DNA of 64,000 nucleotides from assembly GCF_002575655.3 (NCBI RefSeq), contig NC_053037.3, positions 566,658,880-566,722,879 of the forward strand, given 5' to 3'. The stretch's first letter is position 1, and every line of letters starts with the position of its first letter. Under the pieces are notes generated by a model that saw only the letters and a list, made by a program, of their open reading frames with translations, was not told the DNA's origin and searched no databases. The position numbers and the translations under genes are program-made. This document shows, piece after piece, positions 12,019 through 21,407 of this stretch. Source of the DNA: Aegilops tauschii subsp. strangulata (taxonomy: Eukaryota; Streptophyta; Magnoliopsida; Poales; Poaceae).

Positions 12019-12384
12019 AAAAGATGCAACTTCTCCTGGTGCTGCACGACTCGGAAAATAATAGTATCCTCGCTCGCTGGCATAGGGTACTGCGAATCGA
12101 AGACGAGTGAGCGCCTCGTACGCAGCAGCTTCTATGGCCATCTGGGGAGTCAGCATGGATTTCCCCACGAAGGCGACTTCCGTGGGATCTTGGTTTGGGT
12201 AGGCGGGAGGGATGTGCACCACTGCCCAATATTTCGAGGTGGAAGGAGTGATCCTCGATTTGAGCAACTCGTACTGGGGTGGACGGGTGGCACTCATAGT
12301 ACTGCAGGTAAAGTCCCACAATAATTTGACAAAACTGCCGGGAGTTGCATCTGGGGTTCTCAGATAAATGCTGGGGGTCGACAT
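12011..12384 (-). pseudogene. Truncated second copy of long-LTR element ORF B
   Basis: Begins at an ATG at 12384 and matches the intact copy at 19293-19925 nearly base for base until 12011, where the sequence switches into the tandem array within CCACCGGG. The frame reads on into array sequence, giving a chimeric tail without biological meaning. Its TATA box is kept at 12450-12459. Confidence 0.7.
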
Positions 12385-12754
12385 GGCAAGGAATGGCTGT
12401 GAGTGCTGCGCACAAAGGTGAGGGGTGCTCGGCAAGGTCAGTAAGTGGCCTTTATATAGCACCAGGGCTGGGATATCTACCGGGGTGAAAGGTAACTGGC
12501 TGACGATCCTGTACTCGGGTGAAAGCCACAGATATACATGTCACATAAATGGGACGCATTACTGTGGGTGCCGACGGGATTGGTCTAGGCAGCTGTGCCC
12601 GAAATATAAAAATGCAACTGTACGCCAACGTACATATGCATAGCTACTACTCCAAAAATAGGAGCACTCAAACAGACAGCATGCAACACAAGCGATACAA
12701 GGCCACACATTACAAAGCGTAGGAAAACTAAGGCTCGGTACAACTTTGAGCGAC

Positions 12755-13549
12755 TTAGTCTACTTCGTTAATGTCTAGGTGAGCTGGCCTTGCGGACGCC
12801 GATGCTTCTCCGCGGTTCTCACCGTCGGGATTTGCTGGCTGAGGCTGAGGTGCTGCAGGGTCGGGGAAAAGGTGATGACCATCCCGGGGGTTGCTGGCCT
12901 AGATCCCGTTGGAATGGGTGTCCAAAAGGCGGCGAAGCGCTTCTGGGGTCACCAAATTGCTCTGGTTGAGGGCTGGCGCAGACCTCGAGGGATCGATCGG
13001 GTGTCCGAACAGCACGACTGGGTTGTCGGTGTCGGGCTCCGCTTCTCTCCTTGCCGGGGCTCGGCGAACCAGCTCTCCACGAGCTGCGATCAGATCGAGA
13101 GTGACCTGATCGAACAGTTGCTCCAGTGCGCTTACCTAGCGCACCAGATGCAATAGCGCCGGATCCGTCTCGTGATCTCCGTTGGCGACTTGGGGCGGCC
13201 TACCATACCCGTCACGACTGGGGTATTAGTGGAACGAGCGACAGTTAACTCTGGGCGACAAGTGCCGGAGTTGAACTATAGCTTCGCGGGCTGCCAGTTG
13301 GATGGCTTGTGGCTCGAAGGAAGTGGTCCTTCCAGTAAACCTGTAGGGGCGCTCTGGCGACAGACCCCTACCGTACATGTGCATAGTGTCCCAGTACTGA
13401 CGGCTTTCACCGTACATGGGCCCTTGGTACACAACATACTCAGGGGGCTCCTCCAACGCATAGGCACGGCGGGTGAGGTTTGCGAGCACGGTCACAAAAC
13501 CTCCTAGGTTGGTCGCTGTGGTCTCATTGTGAACAATGGGACCAGGCAT
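12755..13549 (-). pseudogene. Second copy of long-LTR element ORF A, with nonsense mutation
   Basis: Aligns over its full length with the intact copy at 20296-21090. At about 13226 a TAC of the intact copy is TAA here, truncating the protein after 107 residues inside the conserved HYYPSR block. The remaining frame to the normal stop at 12755 stays largely open, so the lesion is recent. The TATA box is kept at 13601-13609. Confidence 0.7.
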
Positions 13550-13849
13550 CGTGGCTGGGTTTGGGAGAAAGAGGCTGTGCGGTGCTGTGGCTAGCGTGCC
13601 CTATTTATAGGAAAAGGGGACGGAGTCTTCCTCCGCACGCTTGCGATAGAGATGGGTTGGGTGTCGGTCACTGGCGCGTGATCGACGGGCTAGGCTGATA
13701 GGTTGGGCACCGTCCGCCGAAAAGGGCGTCGGGTCACTGTGGGGCTACCTTACGCGGGAAGCTTGACCGGGGTTAGGCTAAGGTCTGATGGTTTGGGTTA
13801 ACCTAGGTTTATTGACCTGGCTAAGATAGGATTAGCCAATGGTCAGCCT

Positions 13850-13863
13850 GGCTCTGATACCAA
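13850..13863 (-). other. Primer-binding site (initiator tRNA-Met type), inner copy
   Basis: Minus-strand TTGGTATCAGAGCC lies three bases after the LTR end at 13867. TGGTATCAGAGC is the standard sequence complementary to plant initiator tRNA-Met. It confirms the orientation and that 12011-13866 is the 5' part of an internal region. Confidence 0.85.
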
Positions 13864-13866
13864 GTC

Positions 13867-16800
13867 TGTCACGACCGGATTTTGGGATATAAGTTCCCAG
13901 AAAAACGGCCTGTGTGCTCACCAGCCCCAGGATTACTGTTAGCTGATGAGGTACCAACTTGATACAAGAATTCCAAGCAAGGAACAAAAAATGTAGTACA
14001 AGACCATTTAGGCCTGGGAGTACAACACTTGGTTTCTAAAGGTTGAGGGCGGAAGCGGTTGGAAACATCTGCGTCTATGGGACTCCATTTCCCACAAGAA
14101 CAGCTGACCAGGATAACTCCTATCTTCGCGAGGCTGCAACGTCAACAACGTAGGTTCCGAGGTAGTCTCCGCGATGCTCATCTTCACGCAAGGAATCTGG
14201 CCAAGACAATAGCCAGGGACAAGCCAGTGAGTACGTTTGAATGTACTCGCAAAAATTAAGAACACGGGTATAATATATCAAACATACTCCAGATTTAATA
14301 GATGATCATACATCTGTCACGAAAAAATACATAAGACCAAGATGCACACATATGGTTAAAAAAATACCAAAATAAAATACTGGGTGCCAAACGAGTGTCT
14401 GAATGACTCCTCGAGCGGAAAAATGCAGAATAGTAATTACTGGTGCCAAACGAGTGTCTGAATGACTCCTCGAGCGGAAAATGCAGAAATAATAATGCCG
14501 CAGTCGGGCGTCTGAGCGACACCACATAAAGGGCTTATAAAAGGTAAATGAACAACGAGCATGCCGCAGTCGGGCGTCTGAGCGACGCCACAGAAAGGGC
14601 TTATAAGAAAAATAATCACAGTGAATATCCAGGAGGTAGAACCATCCCAGGGATACTCAATAATATGCGTAATATAAATGGTTAGTCCAAAACAATAAAG
14701 ATCATAATCCAAAGGTGCCATAATCATAAACAAAATTTAATACAGTCGTTTCTCCATCCGAAAACCGATAGTTTAGTCAAGCCGTATCTCCATCTGAATT
14801 CCGTTACTAAGTTCTAGTTAAATCGTTCTCCATCCGAATGCCGTTACAGAGTTCTAGTTAAATCGTTCTCCATCCGAATACCGTTAGAGATTCAACTCAG
14901 ACTGTGGTCTTTACTCAAGAACAAGACTATCCGACAGGATATATCCTCTGCAGAGGGAGTACCATTTTCCACGAGTAACGGGATTACTCAGTCCCTCGGG
15001 ACTAATTCCGTCTACAGTCTTTTGATTGAAAACACGCCTGACCTGCACACACCAGCTTAACCCACCAGTGTCTGCAATCACCAACGACACCTGCCAAGCA
15101 AAACTCTAAGTGGGGAGGCTACAACTTCGAGTAGCATGGGATCACAAAATTTATACCGCGCGCAAACTGGGGAAGCTATCCCCTTCGGCTACAACCGAAA
15201 ACACCCATGCCCCCGGACCGGATGACTGGCTTTAATCCATGGCCATGGGACCCCCATCACGGCCTCTCTGTACGGTGTGTGCTTGGAAAGGGGTTGACAA
15301 CCTACTGAACCATACCCTTTCCCCTGCAGGGACAAGTGGTGGTACCAACAAAAGGAAGCTATTGATCAAAACTCGGTCTACAACCGACTCAGGTGGTCCC
15401 AGCATCTACCATCGATATTACCACTAGGGAAATAAAATCACCACTCCTCGAGCCTCACCATGCTATGCCGGGCATACTCGTCTCAACGAGGGATTAGGGA
15501 CAAGCTCGTGTCTACCCAAGACCACGACTTTCCCGGCCTCCTACCGGTGTGCAAGAGAAGCTCACGAGGATGATCCAAATCCTTAGTGTATCCATTGCTG
15601 GCCACAAACAACTCAAAAAGTGCACTCGTGCACGAGACCATATCGATACATAAAGCTATCACATGCTCCAAGTCAAAAGGTGCTATGGTCGCATCAAAAC
15701 ACCACAACAAATATTATGCCAGAGTTCAGAAATGCTTGCCTTCAAGAGTATGCAAAGGATGCACTTATTTGAAGCTTTCTTTTTCCTCCAAAAATCCTAT
15801 TTTGCAAAATACACAAATACAAACATTTCAAACACAGTACCAAAAACTGTCTCAAATTTTTTTGAAATAAAACTTAAAATAAACTAGATGAAATTTGAGA
15901 GAGGTAGGAAAAAGAATCAACTCATTTGGAGTTTTATTTTAAAAGTTATAGCCAGTCAAAGTTTGGTCAAATCTCTGTTTTTATAAAATCAGAAAAAAGG
16001 AAAACGCTTCGAGGGAAATACGCTTACGCAGCAGAGAAACGCACTCGGGAGTTTGCGCCTTCACTTAAACAGAGAGAGGGCGGCTGCGCGGGTCACTGAC
16101 AGTGGGTCCAGAGGGCCCACTGGTCAGGTTTGACCGTTCCTCCCTCCATCTCCTTTCTTCTGCCCGACGGTGGCGGGGCTCCGGCGATCACCGGCGACGA
16201 ACGGCGGCTCCTTGAGGGCATCTGCGGGCAGGGATGGGACGGCAAGACCGAGGCGATCCTCTGGGTGGTTGAAGGGTCGACGGAGGTGGCAGGAATCGCC
16301 GGCGGCGAGCTCCGCGGTGGAGGGAAGCTACAGTGGTGGAGTGACTTTGGTGCTCCGGTGGTCTCCGACCGAAGTTGGGTAGCCGGGCAGCTCCACAAGA
16401 CTACGGGGAAGCTTCTGGTGGCGTTGGATTGGCGAAAGGGTGGCTGGTTGCGACGAATCGCGCCGGGGCTTGGCGGCGGCCGAGCTGGCCGGAGTTGGGG
16501 AGGACGGTCCTCTCCGGTCAATCTACTGCTAGGGGAGCTCTACGGGGAAGGTCTGATGTCGCCTGCGTGCTCGGGGAGGCTCGGGGTTCCCCTTTATAGC
16601 GTGATGAGGCGGGCTCCGTGGCGGCAGAAGATAAGCTCGTCGGCGACAGCCGTTGCTGTAGTTGCAGGGCATCGCGGCGGCGACGAACGCGTTCCGACGA
16701 GCGGGAGGATAAGCACGACCTGTCCTCTGGGGCAGCTGGCGCGCTGGCGTGGTTTGGGCGGTGCCGAACATGGCAGAGGCCACTGCCGATGCCGGCGTGC

Positions 16801-18022
16801 CGCCAAGGGCGCGCCCAGCGGCGCAGCAGGGTGCCAGAGCTATCGTGGAGCAGGGGGCGGCTAGTGCGCGGCTCAGCGATGCAGAAGGGGCCAGGGTCGG
16901 GTCGCGTCGAGCGCGGCAGTGCGGCGTGTCGGCGTAGTGCGCGTGCGTGCAAAACATGCGCTCTGGGCGCGCCCAGAGCACGCACAGCAGGTGCTCGACG
17001 GAATGCCAGTGTGGTCTAGAGCGCGAGGGTGGAGCTAGCAAAGCACAGATCAAGGGTAGGGGTGGCTAGGAGCTCAGTGGACAAGGTTGATGGGGCTAGG
17101 GTACAAGCCCACAATGCAAACCAGAGAGCTTGCCAAAAATGGCTGTGCACACCAGGTGTTCGACAGAATGCCAAGTGCACTTAGGCAACTCTTGGAGTGG
17201 CCAAAATCTCCAGATCAGTGTCTCTTTAGATGCAGGAGATGGTGGTAAGATTAGTTTGGCAAACACAGAAAGTTGATAGTGCAAGTTTTGCAAAACTCCA
17301 GTTCTGGACAGAAATCAGAAGGGTTTAGAGCATGCACTTCAAAACCTCAAATGAGCCCAATCTCCTGGACTTAAGAGTTTGGTAGGGAGGGCTACCAGTA
17401 GGAGAAAGCTCAGGGTCACTAGAGCAAGGAAAAATATGGTTGCAGTACAAATCATCAACTTGGAACAGAATGCAAAAGAGGTTGATCCACTCAAATTTTC
17501 CAAGGAACATCACTGGGTTTTTGCTTGAGGATGAATTGCATGCATCCATTGACATCTCCAAACACTTGGAAGAATTTTTAAAGAAATATTTAATAGGGTT
17601 GCAGTGCAAAAGTGCCTACTGGACCAGATTGAAAAAGTTGGTGTAGAGCTCAAAATCTCTAATGGCCAGGAGGTATTTTTGCACAGAAGTGATGTGGGAA
17701 CATCACATGACATCCCCAAATATTGGTGGAAATTTTAGAAGCATTTATCAAGTGGATGTAGTGCAAGTAGGCCCCAAATGCAAAAGGAATCTTTTTAAAG
17801 GAAGAAAACTTTTGAAGAAATAAATCTTGCAACATTTGAATCCACTGATAAATAATTGTTTTATTATAGAGAGAAATCAAGTCCAACAATACCTTTGAAG
17901 GTTTTTCCACTAGAGGCAAAAATCCAAAATCACAAGAGGCAAAACTTGGCAAAAATGGAAAAGTTTTATTTCCTGGCAATATTTTAATAAATAAAACAAG
18001 GCCAAAAATTTTGGGTGTCACA
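13867..18022 (-). repeat. Long terminal repeat, inner copy (~4.16 kb)
   Basis: Runs from TGTGACACCC at 18022 to GTGACA at 13867 on the minus strand and pairs with 21408-25569. Internal direct repeats include two CCAAACGAGTGTCTGAATGA units (14389 and 14446), two CCGCAGTCGGGCGTCTGAGC units (14499 and 14563), and repeated TCTCCATCCGAA words at 14750-14885. A 3-kb GC-rich to AT-rich gradient follows. ORFs of up to 244 codons in the GC-rich part are present in both LTRs but overlap in several frames and lack domains, so they are not called. Confidence 0.88.
16593..16599 (-). promoter_or_regulatory. Probable LTR promoter TATA box, inner LTR
   Basis: Minus-strand CTATAAAGGGG occurs about 1.4 kb into the LTR. 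The same motif is conserved in the outer LTR at 24140-24146. If used, U3 is about 1.4 kb and R-U5 about 2.7 kb. Confidence 0.5.
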
Positions 18023-18036
18023 ACACTACCCCCCTT
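18023..18036 (-). other. Polypurine tract
   Basis: Minus-strand AAGGGGGGTAGTGT immediately precedes TGTGACACCC of the inner LTR, as required for plus-strand DNA priming. This makes 13867-18022 the 3' LTR of the unit whose 5' LTR is 21408-25569. Confidence 0.8.
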
Positions 18037-18600
18037 AAGAAAAATCTCGTCCTCGAGATTTGTTAAAAGTTGTCTTGAACAAGAATTGTTTTGAAATAAA
18101 ATTGTTTTTATCAAAGAAATCCTCTAGTTGCACAAAAACCAAATGGCTACAGTGAGAGGGCAATAAGTGGTGTAAAACCACAGTGTGGTACACTGGCGAA
18201 GCGTGGAAAAATCCACGGTTAGGGAAACGAGATATTTCTACGGGATACAGTAATTTAGAATAAATTCTAAATTACTAAAATACGCTGGTCGCACCCGGGA
18301 GCACAGTGCTCTCTCTGGCTGACAGGTGGGCCCAGGGCCCACAGTCGGCCTCTTCTCCTTCCTCTGGCTCTCTCTTCTCTCTCGCGCGTTCTCCCGCGCT
18401 TCCTCCACCGGCGATGCCTAGCTCGTAGGGCATCGAGGCCGTACCGTGGTAGTGCGCGGCGTGCTAGCTGCCGGTGCAGCGTGCACTCACCTCGCGGGCC
18501 AGGGCGCTGTCGGCACTGCTCGTGGGCCTGCTTCTGAACACCGGCGGTCGAGCGACGAGTGGCGCTGGTGGACCTCGCCCACCGTACACCGATCTTGGGC

Positions 18601-18607
18601 TATAAAA
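18601..18607 (+). promoter_or_regulatory. TATA box of antisense small gene
   Basis: TATAAAA on the plus strand (context GGGCTATAAAACG) lies 102 bp upstream of the ATG at 18709, on the strand opposite to the retrotransposon. The spacing suits a plant promoter with a leader of about 75 nt. Confidence 0.45.
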
Positions 18608-18708
18608 CGATCGCGGTGCTCCTGTCTTCTTCCTCCCATCTGGCCTCGCTCCTACTCCTCCTTCCTTCTCCTCCATAGCTGCTGGCAGTAGCTCGAGCCG
18701 AGGCTCCA

Positions 18709-18870
18709 ATGGCGGAGGCGATGCCGGACTGGTACGTGGTCCTGGTGTGTGGAGGCTTGGCGGTGCTGCTGGGGTTCTCCGTGCTCCTGTGCGCGATGAT
18801 CCTGGATGATCGCCGTGATGCTGCCGCACGAGTGTTAGCTCTTCGCGGTGGCGGCGATCATGTGGATTAG
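18709..18870 (+). CDS. Small single-pass membrane ORF, antisense to the retrotransposon
   Basis: ATG at 18709 to TAG at 18870 gives 53 residues, starting MAEAMPDWYV. Residues 9-32 are continuously hydrophobic (VVLVCGGLAVLLGF...), one predicted transmembrane helix, followed by an Asp/Arg-rich tail. It lies in the 3' part of the internal region of the long-LTR element on the opposite strand and is preceded by a TATA box. Antisense genes between the internal genes and the 3' LTR are known in some plant gypsy lineages (for example Grande), which makes the position suggestive. No homology is claimed. Chance is possible for so short a frame. Confidence 0.4.
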   Translation: MAEAMPDWYVVLVCGGLAVLLGFSVLLCAMILDDRRDAAARVLALRGGGDHVD

Positions 18871-19292
18871 GCGCGGCATCGGGGCTGACTGCTGTCGGAG
18901 TGTTGGGGCCGCTCGTGCTCGAACGAACACTCACAAATCTCTCTTACTGAGACTGTGGTATCCTCGGGGGTGGTTAGATAGGCGCAAGAATGTGCTCAGG
19001 GATTTGTTATAGTGCTCAAGGTCGAGTGGTGGCTGCTGAGAGTTTGCTGTAACGATGCTGCGCGAATAAAGATCCATGTCGAGAAAATGCATAAATACGC
19101 AGCAATAACTCGGGGAAAAGAAATCTCCTCGAAAACATGTTGCGAGAGAAGAAATAATTAAAACAAAACTAACAGCAGTAATACTGCTCACAAAACAGGA
19201 ACTGAAGAAAATCGGATCCGTTGCACAAAGATTTTACGAACATGCGGCAACACATAAATACAAGTACTGGACAATAAATACATCGGAGGCGT

Positions 19293-19925
19293 TTACAAAG
19301 AAAACGGTAAAAAGACAGGGTCCTGAGAAAACGCCTCTGGCACCGGGGCACACTCCTCTTCTATCGGGGGAAGCGGGATAACCAGCCGATGAATGCGCCC
19401 TTCTTGGTCAGGCCTCAGTGGTCTGCCAATAGCAATCCGAGGATTTAAATCAGCGAGGCACTGGAGATAACCCATTACTCGCTGAGTTAAACGCTCTTGG
19501 GCGATGACGTACTGGGCAAGGTTGGCCAGTACTGGATCTCTCTCAATGCGTCCACCGGGAAAAAATGCAACTTCTCCTGGTGCTGCACGACTTGGAAAAT
19601 AATAGTATCCTCGCTCGCTGGCATAGGGTACTGCGAATCGAAGAAGAGTGAGCGCCTCGTACGCAGCAGCTTCTATGGCCATCTGGGGAGTCGGCATGGA
19701 TTTCCCCACGAAGGCGACTTCCGTGGGATCTTGGTTTGGGTAGGCGGGAGGGATGTGCACCACTGCCCAATATTTCGAGGTGGAAGGAGTGATCCTCGAT
19801 TTGAGCAACTCGTACTGGGGTGGACGGGTGGCACTCATAGTACTGCAGGTAAAGTCCCACAATAATTTGATAAAACTGCCGGGAGTTGCGTCTGGGGTTC
19901 TCAGATAAATGCTGGGGGTCGACAT
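19293..19925 (-). CDS. Long-LTR element ORF B, unrecognised paralogue of ORF A (210 aa)
   Basis: Single uninterrupted frame from ATG at 19925. An upstream GTG in the same frame is not a credible start because it overlaps the TATA box. The protein has a WAVVHI motif at residues 53-58, an AIEAAAYEALTLLR helix at about 83-96, a YYYFPSR block at about 107-113, and a later E-x-DP-x-L...YV-x-A-x-E-x-L block from about residue 128. Each sits at almost the same position in ORF A, so the two are tandem paralogues. No retrotransposon enzyme domain, signal peptide or membrane segment is visible. Its own TATA box and the lack of introns suggest a separate transcription unit. Function unknown. Confidence 0.65.
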   Translation of the reverse strand: MSTPSIYLRTPDATPGSFIKLLWDFTCSTMSATRPPQYELLKSRITPSTSKYWAVVHIPPAYPNQDPTEVAFVGKSMPTPQMAIEAAAYEALTLLRFAVPYASERGYYYFPSRAAPGEVAFFPGGRIERDPVLANLAQYVIAQERLTQRVMGYLQCLADLNPRIAIGRPLRPDQEGRIHRLVIPLPPIEEECAPVPEAFSQDPVFLPFSL

Positions 19926-19990
19926 GGCAAGGAATGGCTGTGAGTGCTGCGCACAAAGGTGAGGGGTGCTCGGCAAGGTCAGTAAGTGGC

Positions 19991-20000
19991 CTTTATATAG
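19991..20000 (-). promoter_or_regulatory. TATA box of ORF B
   Basis: Minus-strand CTATATAAAG lies 66 bp upstream of the ATG at 19925 and is preserved in the second copy at 12450-12459. It sits in the spacer between ORF A and ORF B, giving ORF B a promoter separate from the LTR. Confidence 0.6.
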
Positions 20001-20295
20001 CACCAGGGCTGGGATATCTACCGGGGTGAAAGGTAACTGGCTGACGATCCTGTACTCGGGTCAAAGCCATAGATATACACGTCACATAAATGGGACGCAT
20101 TAATGTGGGTGCCGACGGGGTTGGTCTAGGCAGCTGTGCCCGAAATATAAAAATGCAACTGTACACCAACGTACATATGCATAGCTACTACGCCAAAAAT
20201 AGGAGCGCTCAAACAGACAGCATGCAACACAAGCGATACAGGGCCACACACTACAAAGCGTAGGAAAACTAAGGCTCGGTACAACTTTGAGCGAC

Positions 20296-21090
20296 TTAGT
20301 CTACTTCGTTAATGTCTAGGTGAGCTGGCCTTGCGGACGCCGATGCTTCTCCGCGGTTCTCACCGTCGGGATTTGCTGGCTGAGGCTGAGGTGCTGCAGG
20401 CTCGGGGAAAAGGTGATGACCATCCCGGGGGTTGCTGGCCCAGATCCCGTTGGAATGGGTCTCCAAAAGGCGGCGAAGCGCTTCTGGGGTCACCAAATTG
20501 CTCTGGTTGAGGGCTGGCGCAGACCTCGAGGGATCGATCGGGTGTCCGAACAGCACGACTGGGTTGTCGGTGTCGGGCTCCGCTTCTCTCCTTGCCGGGG
20601 CTCGGCGAACCAGCTCTCCACGAGCTGCGATTAGATCGAGAGTGACCTGATCGAACAGTTGCTCCAGTGCGCTTACATAGCGCACCAGATGCAATAGCGC
20701 CGGATCCGTCTCGTGATCTCCGTTGGCGACTTGGGGCGGCCTACCATACCCGTCACGACTGGGGTAGTAGTGGAACGAGCGACAGTTAACTCTGGGCGAC
20801 AAGTGCCGGAGTTGAACTATAGCTTCGCGGGCTGCCAGTTGGATGGCTTGTGGCTCGAAGGAAGTGGTCCTTCCAGTAAACCTGTAGGGGCGCTCTGGCG
20901 ACAGACCCCTACCGTAGATGTGCACAGTGGCCCAGTGCTGACGGCTTTCACCGTACATGGGCCCTTGGTACACAACATACTCAGGGGGCTCCTCCAACGC
21001 AGAGGCACGGCGGGTGAGGTTTGCGAGCACGGTCACAAAACCTCCTAGGTTGGTCGCTGTGGTCTCATTGTGAACAATGGGACCAGGCAT
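20296..21090 (-). CDS. Long-LTR element ORF A, unrecognised family (264 aa)
   Basis: Complete frame from ATG at 21090 to TAA at 20296, single exon, first gene after the primer-binding site. Landmarks: WATVHI at residues 53-58, AIQLAAREAIVQLR at about 82-95, HYYPSR at 107-112, then ETDPALL and YVSALEQL around 127-145, followed by an Arg/Glu-rich and Pro-rich tail. The first 165 residues are colinear with ORF B. It occupies the gag position but lacks a gag signature or zinc knuckle. The paired blocks with a basic/aromatic PSR motif could be a nucleic-acid-binding fold, but that is a guess. Confidence 0.65.
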   Translation of the reverse strand: MPGPIVHNETTATNLGGFVTVLANLTRRASALEEPPEYVVYQGPMYGESRQHWATVHIYGRGLSPERPYRFTGRTTSFEPQAIQLAAREAIVQLRHLSPRVNCRSFHYYPSRDGYGRPPQVANGDHETDPALLHLVRYVSALEQLFDQVTLDLIAARGELVRRAPARREAEPDTDNPVVLFGHPIDPSRSAPALNQSNLVTPEALRRLLETHSNGIWASNPRDGHHLFPEPAAPQPQPANPDGENRGEASASARPAHLDINEVD

Positions 21091-21141
21091 CGTGGCTGGG
21101 TTTGGGAGAAAGAGGCTGTGCGGCGCTGTGGCTAGCGTGCC

Positions 21142-21150
21142 CTATTTATA
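21142..21150 (-). promoter_or_regulatory. TATA box of ORF A
   Basis: Minus-strand TATAAATAG, a near-ideal plant TATA box, lies about 52 bp before the ATG at 21090 and 240 bp after the primer-binding site. The copy at 13601-13609 is identical. It would direct transcription inside the internal domain, independent of the LTR. Confidence 0.6.
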
Positions 21151-21390
21151 GGAAAAGGGGACGGAGTCTTCCTCCGCACGCTTGCGATAGAGACGGGTTG
21201 GGTGTCGGTCACTGGCGTGTGATCGACGGGCTAGGCTGATAGGTTGGGCACCGTCCGCCGAAAAGGGCGCCGGGTCACTCTGGGGCTACCTTACGCGGGA
21301 GGCTTGACCAGGGTTAGGCTAAGGTCTGATGGTTTGGGTTAACCTAGGTTTATTGACCTGGCTAAGATAGGATTAGCCAATGGTCAGCCT

Positions 21391-21404
21391 GGCTCTGATA
21401 CCAA
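21391..21404 (-). other. Primer-binding site (initiator tRNA-Met type), outer copy
   Basis: TTGGTATCAGAGCC on the minus strand, three bases after the outer LTR end. Identical to the inner copy at 13850-13863. Confidence 0.85.
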
Positions 21405-21407
21405 GTC

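Larger units (their letters stand above)
18037..19292 (-). other. 3' internal region of the long-LTR element
   Basis: Between the end of ORF B and the polypurine tract there is no sense-strand coding domain. The GC-rich half (18290-18930) holds the antisense small ORF. The AT-richer half (18930-19290) shows nothing recognisable. Confidence 0.5.

Noticed and set aside
16130..16864. 244-codon plus-strand ORF in the long LTR, intact again at 23677-24411
   Set aside because: Intact in both LTRs only because the LTRs are near-identical. GC-rich with other long frames on both strands, no domain, antisense to the element.
18464..18934. 156-codon minus-strand ORF in the 3' internal region of the long-LTR element
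   Set aside because: Low-complexity Pro/Arg/Ser composition opposite the more plausible TATA-preceded small ORF; no domain.
19293..20003. Upstream start for ORF B at 20003
   Set aside because: That codon is GTG, and the codons after it are the TATA box itself; the ATG at 19925 is the credible start.
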